Shown piece after piece: positions 1 to 8,885 of a DNA stretch of 64,000 bases. The notes under the pieces are model-generated. The model was not told the origin of the DNA and did not search any database. It worked only from the letters and a program-made list of their open reading frames with translations. This DNA comes from Mangrovimicrobium sp033283265 (lineage in GTDB: Bacteria > Pseudomonadota > Gammaproteobacteria > Pseudomonadales > Halieaceae): assembly GCA_033283265.1 (NCBI GenBank), contig JAWMQN010000001.1:124001-188000 (forward strand). The letters are read 5' to 3'. The translations under genes and the position numbers were made by a program. Numbering within the stretch: position 1 is the stretch's first letter; every line of letters begins with the position of its first letter.

Positions 1-1
1 G

Positions 2-1249
2 GCCCTCGGCCTGCTGGTGCGGGAGGCGGGCAGGACCCTGCCCGACGCGCTCTCGGAACTGCGCGAAGCCGTCGACTTCTGCCGCTACTACGCCGCCCAG
101 GGGCGCCAGCTGTTCGCGCCCCGGTCTTTGCCCGGCCCGGCGGGGGAGGAGAACCGGCTGAGCCTGCACGGCCGCGGGGTGTTCCTCTGCATCAGCCCCT
201 GGAACTTCCCGCTGGCGATATTCACCGGCCAGGTGGCGGCGGCGCTGGTGGCCGGCAACACGGTGCTGGCCAAACCCGCGGAACAGACTCCGTTGGTGGC
301 GGAGTGGGTCGGCGGCCTGTTCCAGCGGGCCGGTGTGCCGCAGGCAGCGCTGCAGGTGTTGCCCGGCGACGGGCCCGCCATCGGCGCCCGGGTGCTGGCG
401 GATGCCCGCCTGGCCGGGGTCGCCTTTACCGGCAGCCATGCAGTTGCCCAGGCAATCAACCGCCAGCTGGCGGCCCGGGAGGGCGCCATCCTACCGCTGA
501 TCGCCGAGACCGGCGGCCTCAATGCCATGCTGGTGGACAGCACGGCGCTGCCCGAGCAACTGGTGGACGATGTCATCAGCTCGGCCTTCCACAGTGCCGG
601 CCAGCGCTGCAGCGCCCTGCGTATCCTCTACCTGCAGGAGGAGGTCGCCGAGCCGGTGCTGGCCATGCTCGGCGGTGCGATGGCGGAACTCGAGATCGGC
701 GATCCGGCCAGCCTGGCCACTGATGTCGGGCCGGTGATCGACGCCGAGGCGCGGACGCTGCTCGAAGACTACTGCCGGCGCATGGTCGGCTCCGCCCGCC
801 AGCTGGCGGCCTGCAAGCTGGACGCCCGGCACAGGCAGGGCAGTTTTTTCGCGCCGCGGGTGTTCGAGGTGCCGGGTATCGGCAGCCTGCCCGGGGAGGT
901 GTTCGGGCCGATCCTGCACGTGGCCCGCTACCGGGCGCAGGATGTCCAGCGGGTCCTGGCGGAAATCGACGCGGCGGGCTACGGCCTCACCCTCGGCGTG
1001 CACAGCCGGCTGGAGGGTTTTGCCAGTGACGTGTTCGATGCCACCCGGGTCGGCAACACCTACATCAACCGCAACATGATCGGCGCGGTGGTCGGGGTGA
1101 ATCCCTTTGGCGGCCAGGGGCTCTCCGGCACCGGCCCCAAGGCCGGCGGCCCCCACTACCTGTTGCGCTTCGCCTCCGAGCGTACGCGGACGGAAAACAT
1201 CACCGCCCGCGGCGGCAACACCGACCTGTTCCGGCTCTCCCCGGACTGA
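2..1249 (+). CDS. putA: Bifunctional proline dehydrogenase / P5C dehydrogenase PutA, C-terminal part (5' truncated by window edge)
   Basis: The frame is open from the first bases, so this is the last ~415 residues of a larger protein. It is the NAD-dependent aldehyde dehydrogenase half of PutA, which oxidises glutamate semialdehyde to glutamate in proline catabolism. Seen: the ALDH glutamate motif AETGG, the catalytic cysteine in SAGQRCS, the late motif NPFGGQGLSGTGPKAGGP and a C-terminus that continues past the ALDH core, as in PutA. The proline dehydrogenase half should lie upstream of the window. A stand-alone P5C dehydrogenase or AstD is less likely because the N-terminal linker reads VREAGRTLPDALSE, as in PutA. 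The gene ends at TGA and is followed by an unrelated protease gene. Confidence 0.88.
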   Translation, partial: ALGLLVREAGRTLPDALSELREAVDFCRYYAAQGRQLFAPRSLPGPAGEENRLSLHGRGVFLCISPWNFPLAIFTGQVAAALVAGNTVLAKPAEQTPLVAEWVGGLFQRAGVPQAALQVLPGDGPAIGARVLADARLAGVAFTGSHAVAQAINRQLAAREGAILPLIAETGGLNAMLVDSTALPEQLVDDVISSAFHSAGQRCSALRILYLQEEVAEPVLAMLGGAMAELEIGDPASLATDVGPVIDAEARTLLEDYCRRMVGSARQLAACKLDARHRQGSFFAPRVFEVPGIGSLPGEVFGPILHVARYRAQDVQRVLAEIDAAGYGLTLGVHSRLEGFASDVFDATRVGNTYINRNMIGAVVGVNPFGGQGLSGTGPKAGGPHYLLRFASERTRTENITARGGNTDLFRLSPD

Positions 1250-1339
1250 GCCGGGCCGGCGCCTTGCCGCATCGCGATTGCGCGCCCGGGGCGGGCGGTG
1301 GATACTCTGGCGTTTTGGCCCGTCGCGGAGGCGCACAGC

Positions 1340-4132
1340 ATGGGGTGGAGACGCAGCTCGCTGCAATCGGTTTACGGCCTGGTCCTGCTACTGGGGGGAT
1401 TGTCGGGCGCACTCGGGGCACCTGACGAGGCCGCACAGGCGGTAGTGGCTAATCTCGAGGCCTACCGCTTCGACCGCCTCGGCCACGCCCAGATACAGAG
1501 CGACTCCATCCGCCCGGTGTACGCACCGGCCGACCGGCCGCACAAGATGCTCATCGTGCCCGTGCGCTTCTCCGATATCGGCTACGACCGCTACGCCGGC
1601 GACCCGCAGCAGGACGACAGGAACCGCGCCTGGTTCCAGCAATTGCTGTTTGCCGGTGGCGCGACGCAGCCCGCGGTGGATACCCTGTCCCACTATTACC
1701 GCCACCAGTCCCGCGGTCGCTACAACGTGACCGGGGATATCTTCCCGGTGGTGCAACTGGAGCGCCCCCTCCATTATTACGGGCGCCCGGTCCAGGGTGG
1801 CGACGGCGAGTGGCGCAGCGACGAGAACAGCGACGACGTCGTCGCAGATGCCCTGCGCGCGGCCTACCGCGCCCACCCCGAGTTTCCCTGGCACGAGTAC
1901 GACCAGTGGGATCCCCACGACTTCGACGGCGACGGCAATCGCGACGAGCCGGATGGCTACATCGATCACTTCGTACTGGTGGTGGCCGGCAAGGGGCAGT
2001 CGGACTGCCAGTTGCTCTACAACCTCGACGAAAAGCTCAGTGTGCAGTCGCCGCCGGACGCCTTCGACGACCTGACCGCAGCGGAGCAGGCCTGCGCCGA
2101 CCGCCTCTGGCCGCACCGCTCCGCACTCCAGCTCAACCTCGACGACGGCCCGGCGGTGGCCGGTCGCAAGCATGTCCGCGGCGGTATCCCGGTAGGCAAC
2201 GGGCTCTGGCTGCTGGACTACAACATGCAGTCCGAGTACACCGACGTCTCGACCTTCATCCACGAATTCGGCCACTCCCTCGGCCTGCCGGACATCTACG
2301 CGCGGGAGACCAACAACTCCACCGGTTTCTGGGATGCGATGTCGAGCACCGAGGACCCGGTGCCCCAGGAGATGAGCGCCTGGAGTCGCATGATGCTCGG
2401 CTGGCTGCAGCCCTGCGTGATCAAGCCCGTGGCCTTCGGCGGCGCCGCCCGCGGTTCGATCCCGCTGAAAGTGATGAACGACTGGGGAGGCGGGGCCGGG
2501 GCCGGCGAGGGCGGGGCCTGCGATGCGGCGATGGTCATTCTGCCGCCGAAATACCGCGACCTGGACCTGGGCCCGCTGGGCGAACAACAGGGCAGCCAGG
2601 CCGCCTACAGCGGCCAGGGTAACGACATGCTGCGCAGCCTGGGCCGGCGCTTCGACTTCTCCGCCGTTGCCGAAGACCAGCCCCTGCAGCTGAGCCTGGA
2701 CCTGTGGTTCCGCATCGAGACCGAGTGGGACTACCTGTATGTAGAGGCGGCCCGCGATGGCGAGCCCTATCGCCGGCTGTTGCCCGTCGACAAGCAGGAT
2801 GTCGATGATCGCAACAGCGTCATGCCCTTCTCCAAGGGGCACGAGGGCAAGGGCACACTGCCGGGCTTTACCGGGCTCAGCGGGGACCTCGACGGCGACA
2901 ACCGGGTCGACAACGCCCCCGGCTGCGACCCGACCCAGGCGCGCAGGCTGGTGGAGGACAGTATCGGCGACAATGCCGCCGATCCCTGCCAGGCCGCCCA
3001 GTGGGTAACCGCGACCTTCGACCTCGAGCCCTATCGCGGCGGGGCGGTCAATTTCCGCATAACCTATTACACCGATGCCGCCGCGGTGGAGGACGGCGCG
3101 CTGGTCGACAACATCGTCGTGCCGGCGCTGGGTTACCGCGAGGATTTCGAGGCGGCCAGCCTCGACAGCGGCTGGGACAACACCGGTTTCAGCCTCTCGC
3201 CGGGGAGCCACCACCTCGCCGTGCCGCAGTTCTACCTGCTCGAGTACCGCGACCCCTACGCGGAATTTGCCGCGGCGAGGAACTACGATGCGGTATTGGC
3301 GCAGACCGATTTTCGCTTCTTCCTCGATCCCGACCAGGGCCTGCGTGCGGCCTCGATCAATTACCGCCCGGGCGTGGTGATGTGGTACTACAACGGGGAG
3401 TACCTGTGGGGCCAGAACGACCCGGCCGAACTGGGCCCGGGCAATGGCTACCTGCTGGTGGTCGATTCCACGCCGCAGGAATTCCACGTGCCACTGCTGC
3501 CGGAAAAGTATTACCGCGAGAAGGATGGCTGGACCTGGTGGGATCTCGATGACTCCGCCCAACCGCTGCTGGAGACGGCCTTCGTCGAGGTGATGTGCTT
3601 CGAGCGGCGAGCAGATTACTATCCCTCCGAACTCCCCCTGGCCCGGCGCCAGGCCTGCCAGCCATCCCTCGAACGGGGTCTGCCGCCGGTGGAGCAACTG
3701 CACTGGCAGGGGCGGCAGCTGACCTACGGTTACACCATCACCAACGAGTACCTGCCCGGACCGGAGCAGGCTGCCCGCGAACCCGCCGGCACCATGTACG
3801 ACCTGCGCATTCGCAATGGCGAGACGCAATACCGCCTGTTCGATCGCATCCTGCGTCGCTTTCACTCGGCGGACGCCCCCTTCGCCCTGGCGGCGTTCCC
3901 GCGCGGGCTGGAAATCTACCAGCCCCGCGACGGCGGTATGGCGCTGCAGGAGGCCCGGCCATTCGCCCCGGTGAGCAGCTTCAGCGACAGCGATCCCGGC
4001 CGCTATCTCAACCCCAACCTGCCCTTCGGCAGCGCGGCGCTGCCAAGGGCCGGTTTCAGCTTTGATCTCGCCGCGCCAGGGGAGAAGGCGCCGGCGGGCA
4101 GCGTGGTGCGGGTGGACTATCGCTGGCGTTGA
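1340..4132 (+). CDS. Secreted M6-family (immune inhibitor A-like) metalloprotease
   Basis: A 930-residue exported zinc protease. I chose ATG 1340 over the in-frame codon at 1298 because GGAGG at 1327-1331 sits 8 bases upstream and the protein then begins with a normal signal peptide (basic start, LVLLLGG core, cleavage near residue 26). Seen: the zinc motif HEFGHSLGLPD at residues 308-318, the M6 signature with a family-typical LPD after HExxH. An acidic DFDGDGNRDEPDG stretch near residue 193 and a DLDGDNRVDN stretch near residue 514 look like calcium-binding loops. The C-terminal half has no obvious repeat. M6 enzymes usually act outside the cell on proteins; the substrate here is unknown. 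It stands alone, between putA and a membrane-protein gene. Confidence 0.85.
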   Translation: MGWRRSSLQSVYGLVLLLGGLSGALGAPDEAAQAVVANLEAYRFDRLGHAQIQSDSIRPVYAPADRPHKMLIVPVRFSDIGYDRYAGDPQQDDRNRAWFQQLLFAGGATQPAVDTLSHYYRHQSRGRYNVTGDIFPVVQLERPLHYYGRPVQGGDGEWRSDENSDDVVADALRAAYRAHPEFPWHEYDQWDPHDFDGDGNRDEPDGYIDHFVLVVAGKGQSDCQLLYNLDEKLSVQSPPDAFDDLTAAEQACADRLWPHRSALQLNLDDGPAVAGRKHVRGGIPVGNGLWLLDYNMQSEYTDVSTFIHEFGHSLGLPDIYARETNNSTGFWDAMSSTEDPVPQEMSAWSRMMLGWLQPCVIKPVAFGGAARGSIPLKVMNDWGGGAGAGEGGACDAAMVILPPKYRDLDLGPLGEQQGSQAAYSGQGNDMLRSLGRRFDFSAVAEDQPLQLSLDLWFRIETEWDYLYVEAARDGEPYRRLLPVDKQDVDDRNSVMPFSKGHEGKGTLPGFTGLSGDLDGDNRVDNAPGCDPTQARRLVEDSIGDNAADPCQAAQWVTATFDLEPYRGGAVNFRITYYTDAAAVEDGALVDNIVVPALGYREDFEAASLDSGWDNTGFSLSPGSHHLAVPQFYLLEYRDPYAEFAAARNYDAVLAQTDFRFFLDPDQGLRAASINYRPGVVMWYYNGEYLWGQNDPAELGPGNGYLLVVDSTPQEFHVPLLPEKYYREKDGWTWWDLDDSAQPLLETAFVEVMCFERRADYYPSELPLARRQACQPSLERGLPPVEQLHWQGRQLTYGYTITNEYLPGPEQAAREPAGTMYDLRIRNGETQYRLFDRILRRFHSADAPFALAAFPRGLEIYQPRDGGMALQEARPFAPVSSFSDSDPGRYLNPNLPFGSAALPRAGFSFDLAAPGEKAPAGSVVRVDYRWR

Positions 4133-4240
4133 GTGCGCCGGCGAGACCCCGAATGAATTTTTGCTCAGGTTGGCTGCCGGGCAGAACTATTGAGGTATGA
4201 TTCGCCGATGCAACGACGCTTAACCGGGGGAGGTTAGGGG

Positions 4241-4990
4241 GTGGCTTCCCGCGAAGTCGACAGACAGGGGCGTGATGCCGAGCCGCCAAGGGTGGATTTT
4301 TCGGTCGGCGACATCGTGCGTGAAGCCTGGCGAACGGGCACCGCGAACAAGCGTGCTACCTTGCTCTGCTGGGCGCTGTTTATCGGTATGGCGGTACTGC
4401 TGCAGGCGTTCTTTGGCGTGCTTTCCCTGCTCAGCAGCGCCGAGGTGACCTTTCCGCAAATCTACCCGGGTTTTCTCGATGAACTGATGCTCACGGTGGT
4501 CCTGCTACCCATGGTGGGTGGCCTGTGGATCGTCGGAGTCGCTTTCGCCCGCGGCAACACGCCGCGCTGCTGGAGCCTGCTTTACTGGTACGAGTACACC
4601 CTCAAGCTGCTGCTGGTATCCATCTTTGTCCACGTGCTGATTTTTGTCGGCCTCGTGCTGTTCATCCTCCCTGGCATCTATCTCGCGGTGTGCCTGCAGC
4701 TGGCTATTCCCCTCGCCGTGGACAAGCCGATCGGGCCGCTTGAAGCCGTGACGCGCTCCTGGCAGATCATCCGTCGCTGCTGGTTCCGGGTGCTGTTGCT
4801 GGATGCGATAGCGGTGCTCGCATTGATCGGCTCCGCCCTGTTGGCGGGGATCCCCCTGATCTGGATACTGCCCACCATTCTGGTCGGCCGGGGCATCCTC
4901 TACGAGAAACTGGTGGGCGTGAACACCGAAAGCCTGCGCAGGCTGTCCTACAACCCCGGGCCGCCAGGCCTGCGTTCCCAGCCGCGCTGA
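4241..4990 (+). CDS. Multi-pass inner-membrane protein, YciC/BPSS1780-like
   Basis: A 249-residue protein with about six hydrophobic segments (roughly residues 42-65, 80-105, 120-150, 155-175 and 185-225) and a short charged N-terminus. The start is GTG 4241, preceded by GGGGGAGG at 4226-4233 with 7-base spacing. The pattern of paired helices and the PLEAVTRSW stretch after a long helix resemble the uncharacterised YciC/GDPD-membrane-like group that includes BPSS1780 proteins. No catalytic motif is visible and no function is proposed. It converges on the next gene with only 10 bases between stops and has no obvious operon partner. Confidence 0.7.
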   Translation: MASREVDRQGRDAEPPRVDFSVGDIVREAWRTGTANKRATLLCWALFIGMAVLLQAFFGVLSLLSSAEVTFPQIYPGFLDELMLTVVLLPMVGGLWIVGVAFARGNTPRCWSLLYWYEYTLKLLLVSIFVHVLIFVGLVLFILPGIYLAVCLQLAIPLAVDKPIGPLEAVTRSWQIIRRCWFRVLLLDAIAVLALIGSALLAGIPLIWILPTILVGRGILYEKLVGVNTESLRRLSYNPGPPGLRSQPR

Positions 4991-5000
4991 CGGCGGGCCC

Positions 5001-5471
5001 TCAGTGCAGGGCCCTGGAACCGGGGGTGAGGTCGGGGTCGGCCGGGGCGAACAGGTAATTCAGCTGCAGGCATTCCTCGGCGACCTGGCGGGTGGTCGTC
5101 ACCGTGGTGCTGACGAAGGCGGAGAACTGCGCCGAGGTCAGGCCCGCGGCGCCCAGCTGGGCGGCAGCCACCACCAGTTGCGGCGTGGCGTCATCGACCA
5201 CGTCCTGGAACAGCTTGAGGGTAGGGTAGTGCATGCTGAGCCGGCCGAGATCCGCGGCCAGGGGCAGCAGCGCCATGGGGCGGATTTCCAGCTCGGTGGT
5301 CAGCAGCAGCCCCCAGGGCTCGAGGAACAGGCGGCTGTCGATCACGCCCTCGAGGTCCTGCAGGACCGGCAGATGTAGTCCGGGGCACTGGTCGCAGGTG
5401 TGGAATTCCACCCCGGCATCGTCCAGCCATCTTTCCATGATGTCCCGGGTCAGGGACTCTGGTGCGCGCAT
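5001..5471 (-). CDS. YbjN-domain (type III chaperone-like fold) protein
   Basis: A 156-residue cytosolic protein. The frame is open further upstream, but ATG 5471 is preceded by GGGAAG and gives a compact YbjN-type protein; the upstream extension is proline/arginine-rich and looks non-coding. Seen: an LPVLQDLEG-x-IDSRLFLEPWGLLLTTELEIRP core, resembling the alternating strand pattern of YbjN/CesT-like sensory-chaperone folds, followed by helices. Members of this group are usually uncharacterised. It is divergent from the solute-binding protein gene at 5614, so the 142 bases between them should hold both promoters. The function is unknown. Confidence 0.65.
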   Translation of the reverse strand: MRAPESLTRDIMERWLDDAGVEFHTCDQCPGLHLPVLQDLEGVIDSRLFLEPWGLLLTTELEIRPMALLPLAADLGRLSMHYPTLKLFQDVVDDATPQLVVAAAQLGAAGLTSAQFSAFVSTTVTTTRQVAEECLQLNYLFAPADPDLTPGSRALH

Positions 5472-5613
5472 AGTATCTTCCCAGTTCACGATACCGGGCA
5501 TTCTACGGCAGCGCTTGCCGCGACCCAAGTGCCGTTTTTGCCGGCCCGGGTTTGGCATCCCGGCCGGGGATGGTAAAGTCTCTGCCATTAAAAATAACGG
5601 CCAGAGGACAATC

Positions 5614-6366
5614 ATGCGCGCCAGCTTCATCGGAATTTTCCTGCTTTCATTTTTCCCGCTACTGGCTTTCGCCGACGGTGAACTGCGCGTTGGCATGAGC
5701 GCCGACTACCCGCCACTGGCGTTTCGCCAGAACGGCGAGATCTACGGTGTCGAGGCAGACAATGCCAAGGCGGTGGGGAAAATTCTCTCGCGACAGACGC
5801 GCATCGTGGAGCTGCCCTTCGAACAGCTGATCCCGGCACTGCGCGAGGGCAAGATCGACGTGGTCATGTCCGGCCTCAGCGCGACCGCCAGCCGCAGCCA
5901 GGAGGTGTTGTTCACCGAGCCCTACCTGCGCGTTGGCCAGATGGCGATCATCCACCGCGACAAGGTGGGTCGTTACTCCCAGCCCTGGGCGATCTACCGC
6001 GAGGGCGTGCGGGTCGGGGTCGAGCCCGCGACCACCGGTGCCGCCTTCGCCGGGCGCGAGTTGCCGGATGCGGAGGTCAAGTTCTTCGACAACCCCGAGG
6101 CGGCCTTCGCCGGGCTGCGCAACGACATCATCGATATCTACATTCACGACGCCCCCACCAGCTGGCAGCTGGCCAACAGCCGCGAGAACGAGGACCTGAT
6201 CAGCCTGTACAAGCCGCTGACCGAGGAGATGCTGGCCTGGGCGGTGCGCAAGGACGACCAGGTGCTGGCGACGGAGCTCAACCGCGCCCTGCAGATGATG
6301 CGCGGCAACGGCACTCTCGACTACATACTCAATCGCTGGATTCCAGTGACGATTGAAGTCAACTGA
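5614..6366 (+). CDS. Periplasmic substrate-binding protein, family 3 (amino-acid type)
   Basis: A 250-residue exported binding protein. ATG 5614 follows AGAGG with 6-base spacing and opens a clean signal peptide ending at AFA-DGE; upstream in-frame codons precede this site and lack it. Seen: the SBP_bac_3 opening GELRVGMSADYPPLAF, the ligand-loop equivalent GVEADNAKAVGKIL, and KIDVVMSGLSAT. No ABC permease or ATPase lies nearby, so this is an orphan binding protein that may serve a distant transporter or act as a sensor input. It is followed after 18 bases by the nitroreductase gene, which may be cotranscribed. Confidence 0.8.
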   Translation: MRASFIGIFLLSFFPLLAFADGELRVGMSADYPPLAFRQNGEIYGVEADNAKAVGKILSRQTRIVELPFEQLIPALREGKIDVVMSGLSATASRSQEVLFTEPYLRVGQMAIIHRDKVGRYSQPWAIYREGVRVGVEPATTGAAFAGRELPDAEVKFFDNPEAAFAGLRNDIIDIYIHDAPTSWQLANSRENEDLISLYKPLTEEMLAWAVRKDDQVLATELNRALQMMRGNGTLDYILNRWIPVTIEVN

Positions 6367-6384
6367 GCGGCGGGGCGACTGAAC

Positions 6385-7092
6385 ATGAGCGGCGAGCCTG
6401 AGCTGCCCCGGGAGTTCTCCCCGGCGGGCTTTGAGTATTTCGAAGACCTCGTGGCGGCGCGGCGCTCCATGCGCCGCTTCCTGCCGCAGCCACTGTCCCG
6501 GGCGGAACTGGAGCGGATTTTCAGCGCTGCGCAGCGCGCCCCGAGCAATTGCAACACCCAGCCCTGGGTTGTGCACGTGGCTTCGGGCGACGTGCTGGAA
6601 GCCCTGCGCAGCGCGCTGCCCGCCACCTTCGCCGCAGGAGAGCTGAGCCTCGATCACCCCTATGACGGCAATTACCAGGGGGTGTATCGCGAACGCCAGC
6701 ACGCGGCGGCCAACGCGCTGTACTCCGCCGCCGGCATCGAGCGCGGCGACCGCGAGGCGCGCAATAGGCAGTTCATCGAGAATTTCCGCTTCTTCGATGC
6801 GCCGCACGTCGCCTTCCTCTTCCTGCCGGCGAGTTTCGGCCTGCGCGAGGCCGCGGATCTCGGCATGTACGCGCAGAACCTGATGCTGGCTATCGCCGCC
6901 GCCGGTCTTGGCAGCTGCCCGCAGACCGCGCTGGGCTTTCTCTCGGACCCGATCCGCAGGGCCCTGTCCGTAGAAGATGAGCTGAAGCTGCTGTTCGGCA
7001 TATCCTTCGGCTACCCGGACCCGGCAGCGGAGGTCAACCAGTGCACCACCGAGCGGGCGGAACTCGCCGCGGCGGTGCAATTCCACTCTTGA
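6385..7092 (+). CDS. Nitroreductase-family FMN oxidoreductase
   Basis: A 235-residue cytosolic flavoprotein. Seen: the FMN-binding RRSMRRF near residues 28-34 and the APSNCNTQPW motif, diagnostic of the nitroreductase superfamily; the later AAAGLGSCPQ segment is also typical. The family reduces nitro-aromatics, quinones or flavins with NAD(P)H; the physiological substrate cannot be read from sequence. It lies 18 bases after the binding-protein gene and 28 before the MAPEG gene, all on the same strand, suggesting a three-gene transcript. The ribosome binding site is weak (GGGGCG), which leaves the start slightly open. Confidence 0.85.
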   Translation: MSGEPELPREFSPAGFEYFEDLVAARRSMRRFLPQPLSRAELERIFSAAQRAPSNCNTQPWVVHVASGDVLEALRSALPATFAAGELSLDHPYDGNYQGVYRERQHAAANALYSAAGIERGDREARNRQFIENFRFFDAPHVAFLFLPASFGLREAADLGMYAQNLMLAIAAAGLGSCPQTALGFLSDPIRRALSVEDELKLLFGISFGYPDPAAEVNQCTTERAELAAAVQFHS

Positions 7093-7120
7093 ATCACCAC
7101 AAGCCAAACGGAGAACAATA

Positions 7121-7516
7121 ATGAATATCCCACTGCTGTGTGTCGCGCTTCTGGGCCTGCTCACTGTCGCCGCCGGTTTCCGGGTGTCCCTGGCCCGGGC
7201 CCAGACCGGCATCGTCCAGGGTTATCCCGAGGACCCCTCCAACATCCTGCACAAGGCGGTGCGCGCCCATGGCAACACGGTGGAGTACGCGCCGGTAGTC
7301 GCCCTGATGATCTACGCGCTGGGCGCCTACAGCCCGCCGCTGTGGGTGGTGGTGTGCATGGTGCTGGTGACGGTTGCCCGCTACATGATCTATTTCGGCC
7401 TGCTCCTGTCGCCGACCATCGACAAGCCGCACCCCCTGCGTTTTCTCGGGGCGCTGCTCACCTATATCTTCGGGATCGTGCTGGCGCTCTACCTGGCGTG
7501 GTCGGCGCTGGTCTGA
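7121..7516 (+). CDS. MAPEG-family membrane protein
   Basis: A 131-residue protein with four predicted transmembrane helices. Seen: the family hallmark RAHGNTVEYAP after the first helix, corresponding to the glutathione/lipid-binding loop of eukaryotic MAPEG proteins such as microsomal glutathione transferase. Bacterial members are mostly uncharacterised, with some glutathione-transferase activity reported in the family. GGAG lies 8 bases before ATG 7121. It follows the nitroreductase, so a shared role in detoxifying reactive or hydrophobic compounds is plausible but only inferred. Confidence 0.8.
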   Translation: MNIPLLCVALLGLLTVAAGFRVSLARAQTGIVQGYPEDPSNILHKAVRAHGNTVEYAPVVALMIYALGAYSPPLWVVVCMVLVTVARYMIYFGLLLSPTIDKPHPLRFLGALLTYIFGIVLALYLAWSALV

Positions 7517-7538
7517 GCGGGCCCGCGCCGGGGGCGTT

Positions 7539-8312
7539 TCAGGCGGCCTGGCGACCGAGCGCCCGCAGGTAGGCGGCGATGGCACTGGCCATGCCCAGGC
7601 GCAGGGCGTCCACCGTCAGGGCGTGGCCGATGGAGACTTCCAGCAGGCCGGGCATTTCGGCGGCGAAGCGGGGCAGGTTGTGCAGGTCGAGGTCGTGGCC
7701 GGCGTTGAGGCCCAGGCCGCAGTCCGCGGCTGTTTCCGCGGCGCGCACGAACGTGGCCAGCACTGCATCGACAGCGCCCCCGGTCTTCACCGCCGCGGCG
7801 TAGGACTCGGTGTACAGTTCGATGCGGTCGGCGCCGAGCTGTGCCGCCAGTTCGATCTGCTCCGGCACCGGGTCCATGAACAGGCTGGTGCGGATGCCGA
7901 GCGACTTCAGTTCCTCCACCAGCGGGGCGACGCGATCGCCGTCCTTCTTCAGGTCGAAGCCGTGGTCCGAGGTCAGCTGCCCGTCGCCGTCGGGTACCAG
8001 GGTGCACTGGGCCGGGCGGATTGCCCGCACCAGTTCCATGAAGCCCGGATAGTCGGAAACCCCGGCGCGCTCACTGCGCCGGGGGCCGGTCATCGGGTTG
8101 CCCTCGATGTTGAACTCCACCTGCAGCATCGCCGCGAGATCAAAGCAGTCCTGGGCGCGGATATGCCGCTGGTCCGGGCGCGGGTGCACGGTGATGCCGT
8201 CGGCCCCGGCGTCGATGGCCATCTGCGCGTGCTGCGGGATATCGGGGTTGGTGGTATCCCGGGAATTGCGGATCAGCGCGATCTTGTTGAGATTGACCGA
8301 GAGCGCGATCAC
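7539..8312 (-). CDS. pdxJ: Pyridoxine 5'-phosphate synthase, divergent PdxJ type
   Basis: A 257-residue TIM-barrel enzyme that condenses 1-deoxyxylulose 5-phosphate with 3-amino-2-oxopropyl phosphate in vitamin B6 synthesis. Seen: LSVNLNKIA at the start, DGITVHPRPDQRHI, EFNIEGNP, TLVPDG, IELYTESYA and LGLNAGHDL, all PdxJ landmarks. The start is GTG, overlapping the cyclophilin stop by four bases (GTGA). The wording VNLNKIA/RNSRDT/PRPDQRHI resembles the Bacteroidetes-type branch more than the usual proteobacterial one, and the gene is not beside recO/acpS, so it may be a second or replacement copy (inference). Confidence 0.87.
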   Translation of the reverse strand: MIALSVNLNKIALIRNSRDTTNPDIPQHAQMAIDAGADGITVHPRPDQRHIRAQDCFDLAAMLQVEFNIEGNPMTGPRRSERAGVSDYPGFMELVRAIRPAQCTLVPDGDGQLTSDHGFDLKKDGDRVAPLVEELKSLGIRTSLFMDPVPEQIELAAQLGADRIELYTESYAAAVKTGGAVDAVLATFVRAAETAADCGLGLNAGHDLDLHNLPRFAAEMPGLLEVSIGHALTVDALRLGMASAIAAYLRALGRQAA

Positions 8313-8872
8313 TGGCGGACGACGTCGATGATTTCGATCGGTTCGACCGGGACATCCTGGTGGCCGCCCACCACCGCGGTGGGCGCGGTGACGATATAGT
8401 CGACGATGCTCATGCCGTCGATCACCTCACCGAACACGGTGTAACCGTCGCGCCCGGGGGCCCAGTCGAGACGCATGTTGCTGCGCACGTTGATGAAAAA
8501 CTGTGCGGTCGCGGAGTCCGGGTCGTCGGTGCGCGCCATGGCGATGGTGCCGCGCACGTTGTGCAGGCGGTTGCGCGACTCGTTGGCGATCGGCTCACCG
8601 GCCTCTTTTTCCGTCATGTCGGCGAGGAAGCCGCCGCCCTGTACCATGAAGTCGGGGATCACCCGGTGGAACACCGTACCCTTGTAGAAGCCGGTGTCGA
8701 CGTACTGCAGGAAGTTTTCCACCGTGACCGGGGACTTGTCCGCGAACAGGCGCAGGGTGATATCGCCCTCGCTGGTTTTCAGCAGCACGATCGGGTCACC
8801 GGGCGCGGCCTGCGCCCAGCCCAGCGCCGGCAGCACCGCAAACAGAATACACAGGGTCAGCTTGCGCAACAT
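8309..8872 (-). CDS. Periplasmic cyclophilin-type peptidyl-prolyl cis-trans isomerase
   Basis: A 187-residue exported cyclophilin (PpiA-like). A signal peptide ends near GWAQA (residue 21). Seen: the catalytic FHRVIPDFMVQGG, the IAMART and TAQFFINV motifs, and YTVFGEVIDGM, all canonical. The sequence uses leucine-aspartate (RLDW) where many cyclophilins have a different loop, which is normal for the bacterial class. It probably helps fold periplasmic or outer-membrane proteins. It is the second gene of a minus-strand operon: SH3 protein, this gene after 13 bases, then pdxJ with a four-base overlap. Confidence 0.9.
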   Translation of the reverse strand: MLRKLTLCILFAVLPALGWAQAAPGDPIVLLKTSEGDITLRLFADKSPVTVENFLQYVDTGFYKGTVFHRVIPDFMVQGGGFLADMTEKEAGEPIANESRNRLHNVRGTIAMARTDDPDSATAQFFINVRSNMRLDWAPGRDGYTVFGEVIDGMSIVDYIVTAPTAVVGGHQDVPVEPIEIIDVVRQ

Positions 8873-8885
8873 TGGTCTGCTCTCC

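Noticed and set aside
1388..3865. 825-residue frame on the minus strand opposite the M6 protease
   Set aside because: High-G+C codon use opens long antisense frames; the protease has domain and signal-peptide evidence, this one has none.
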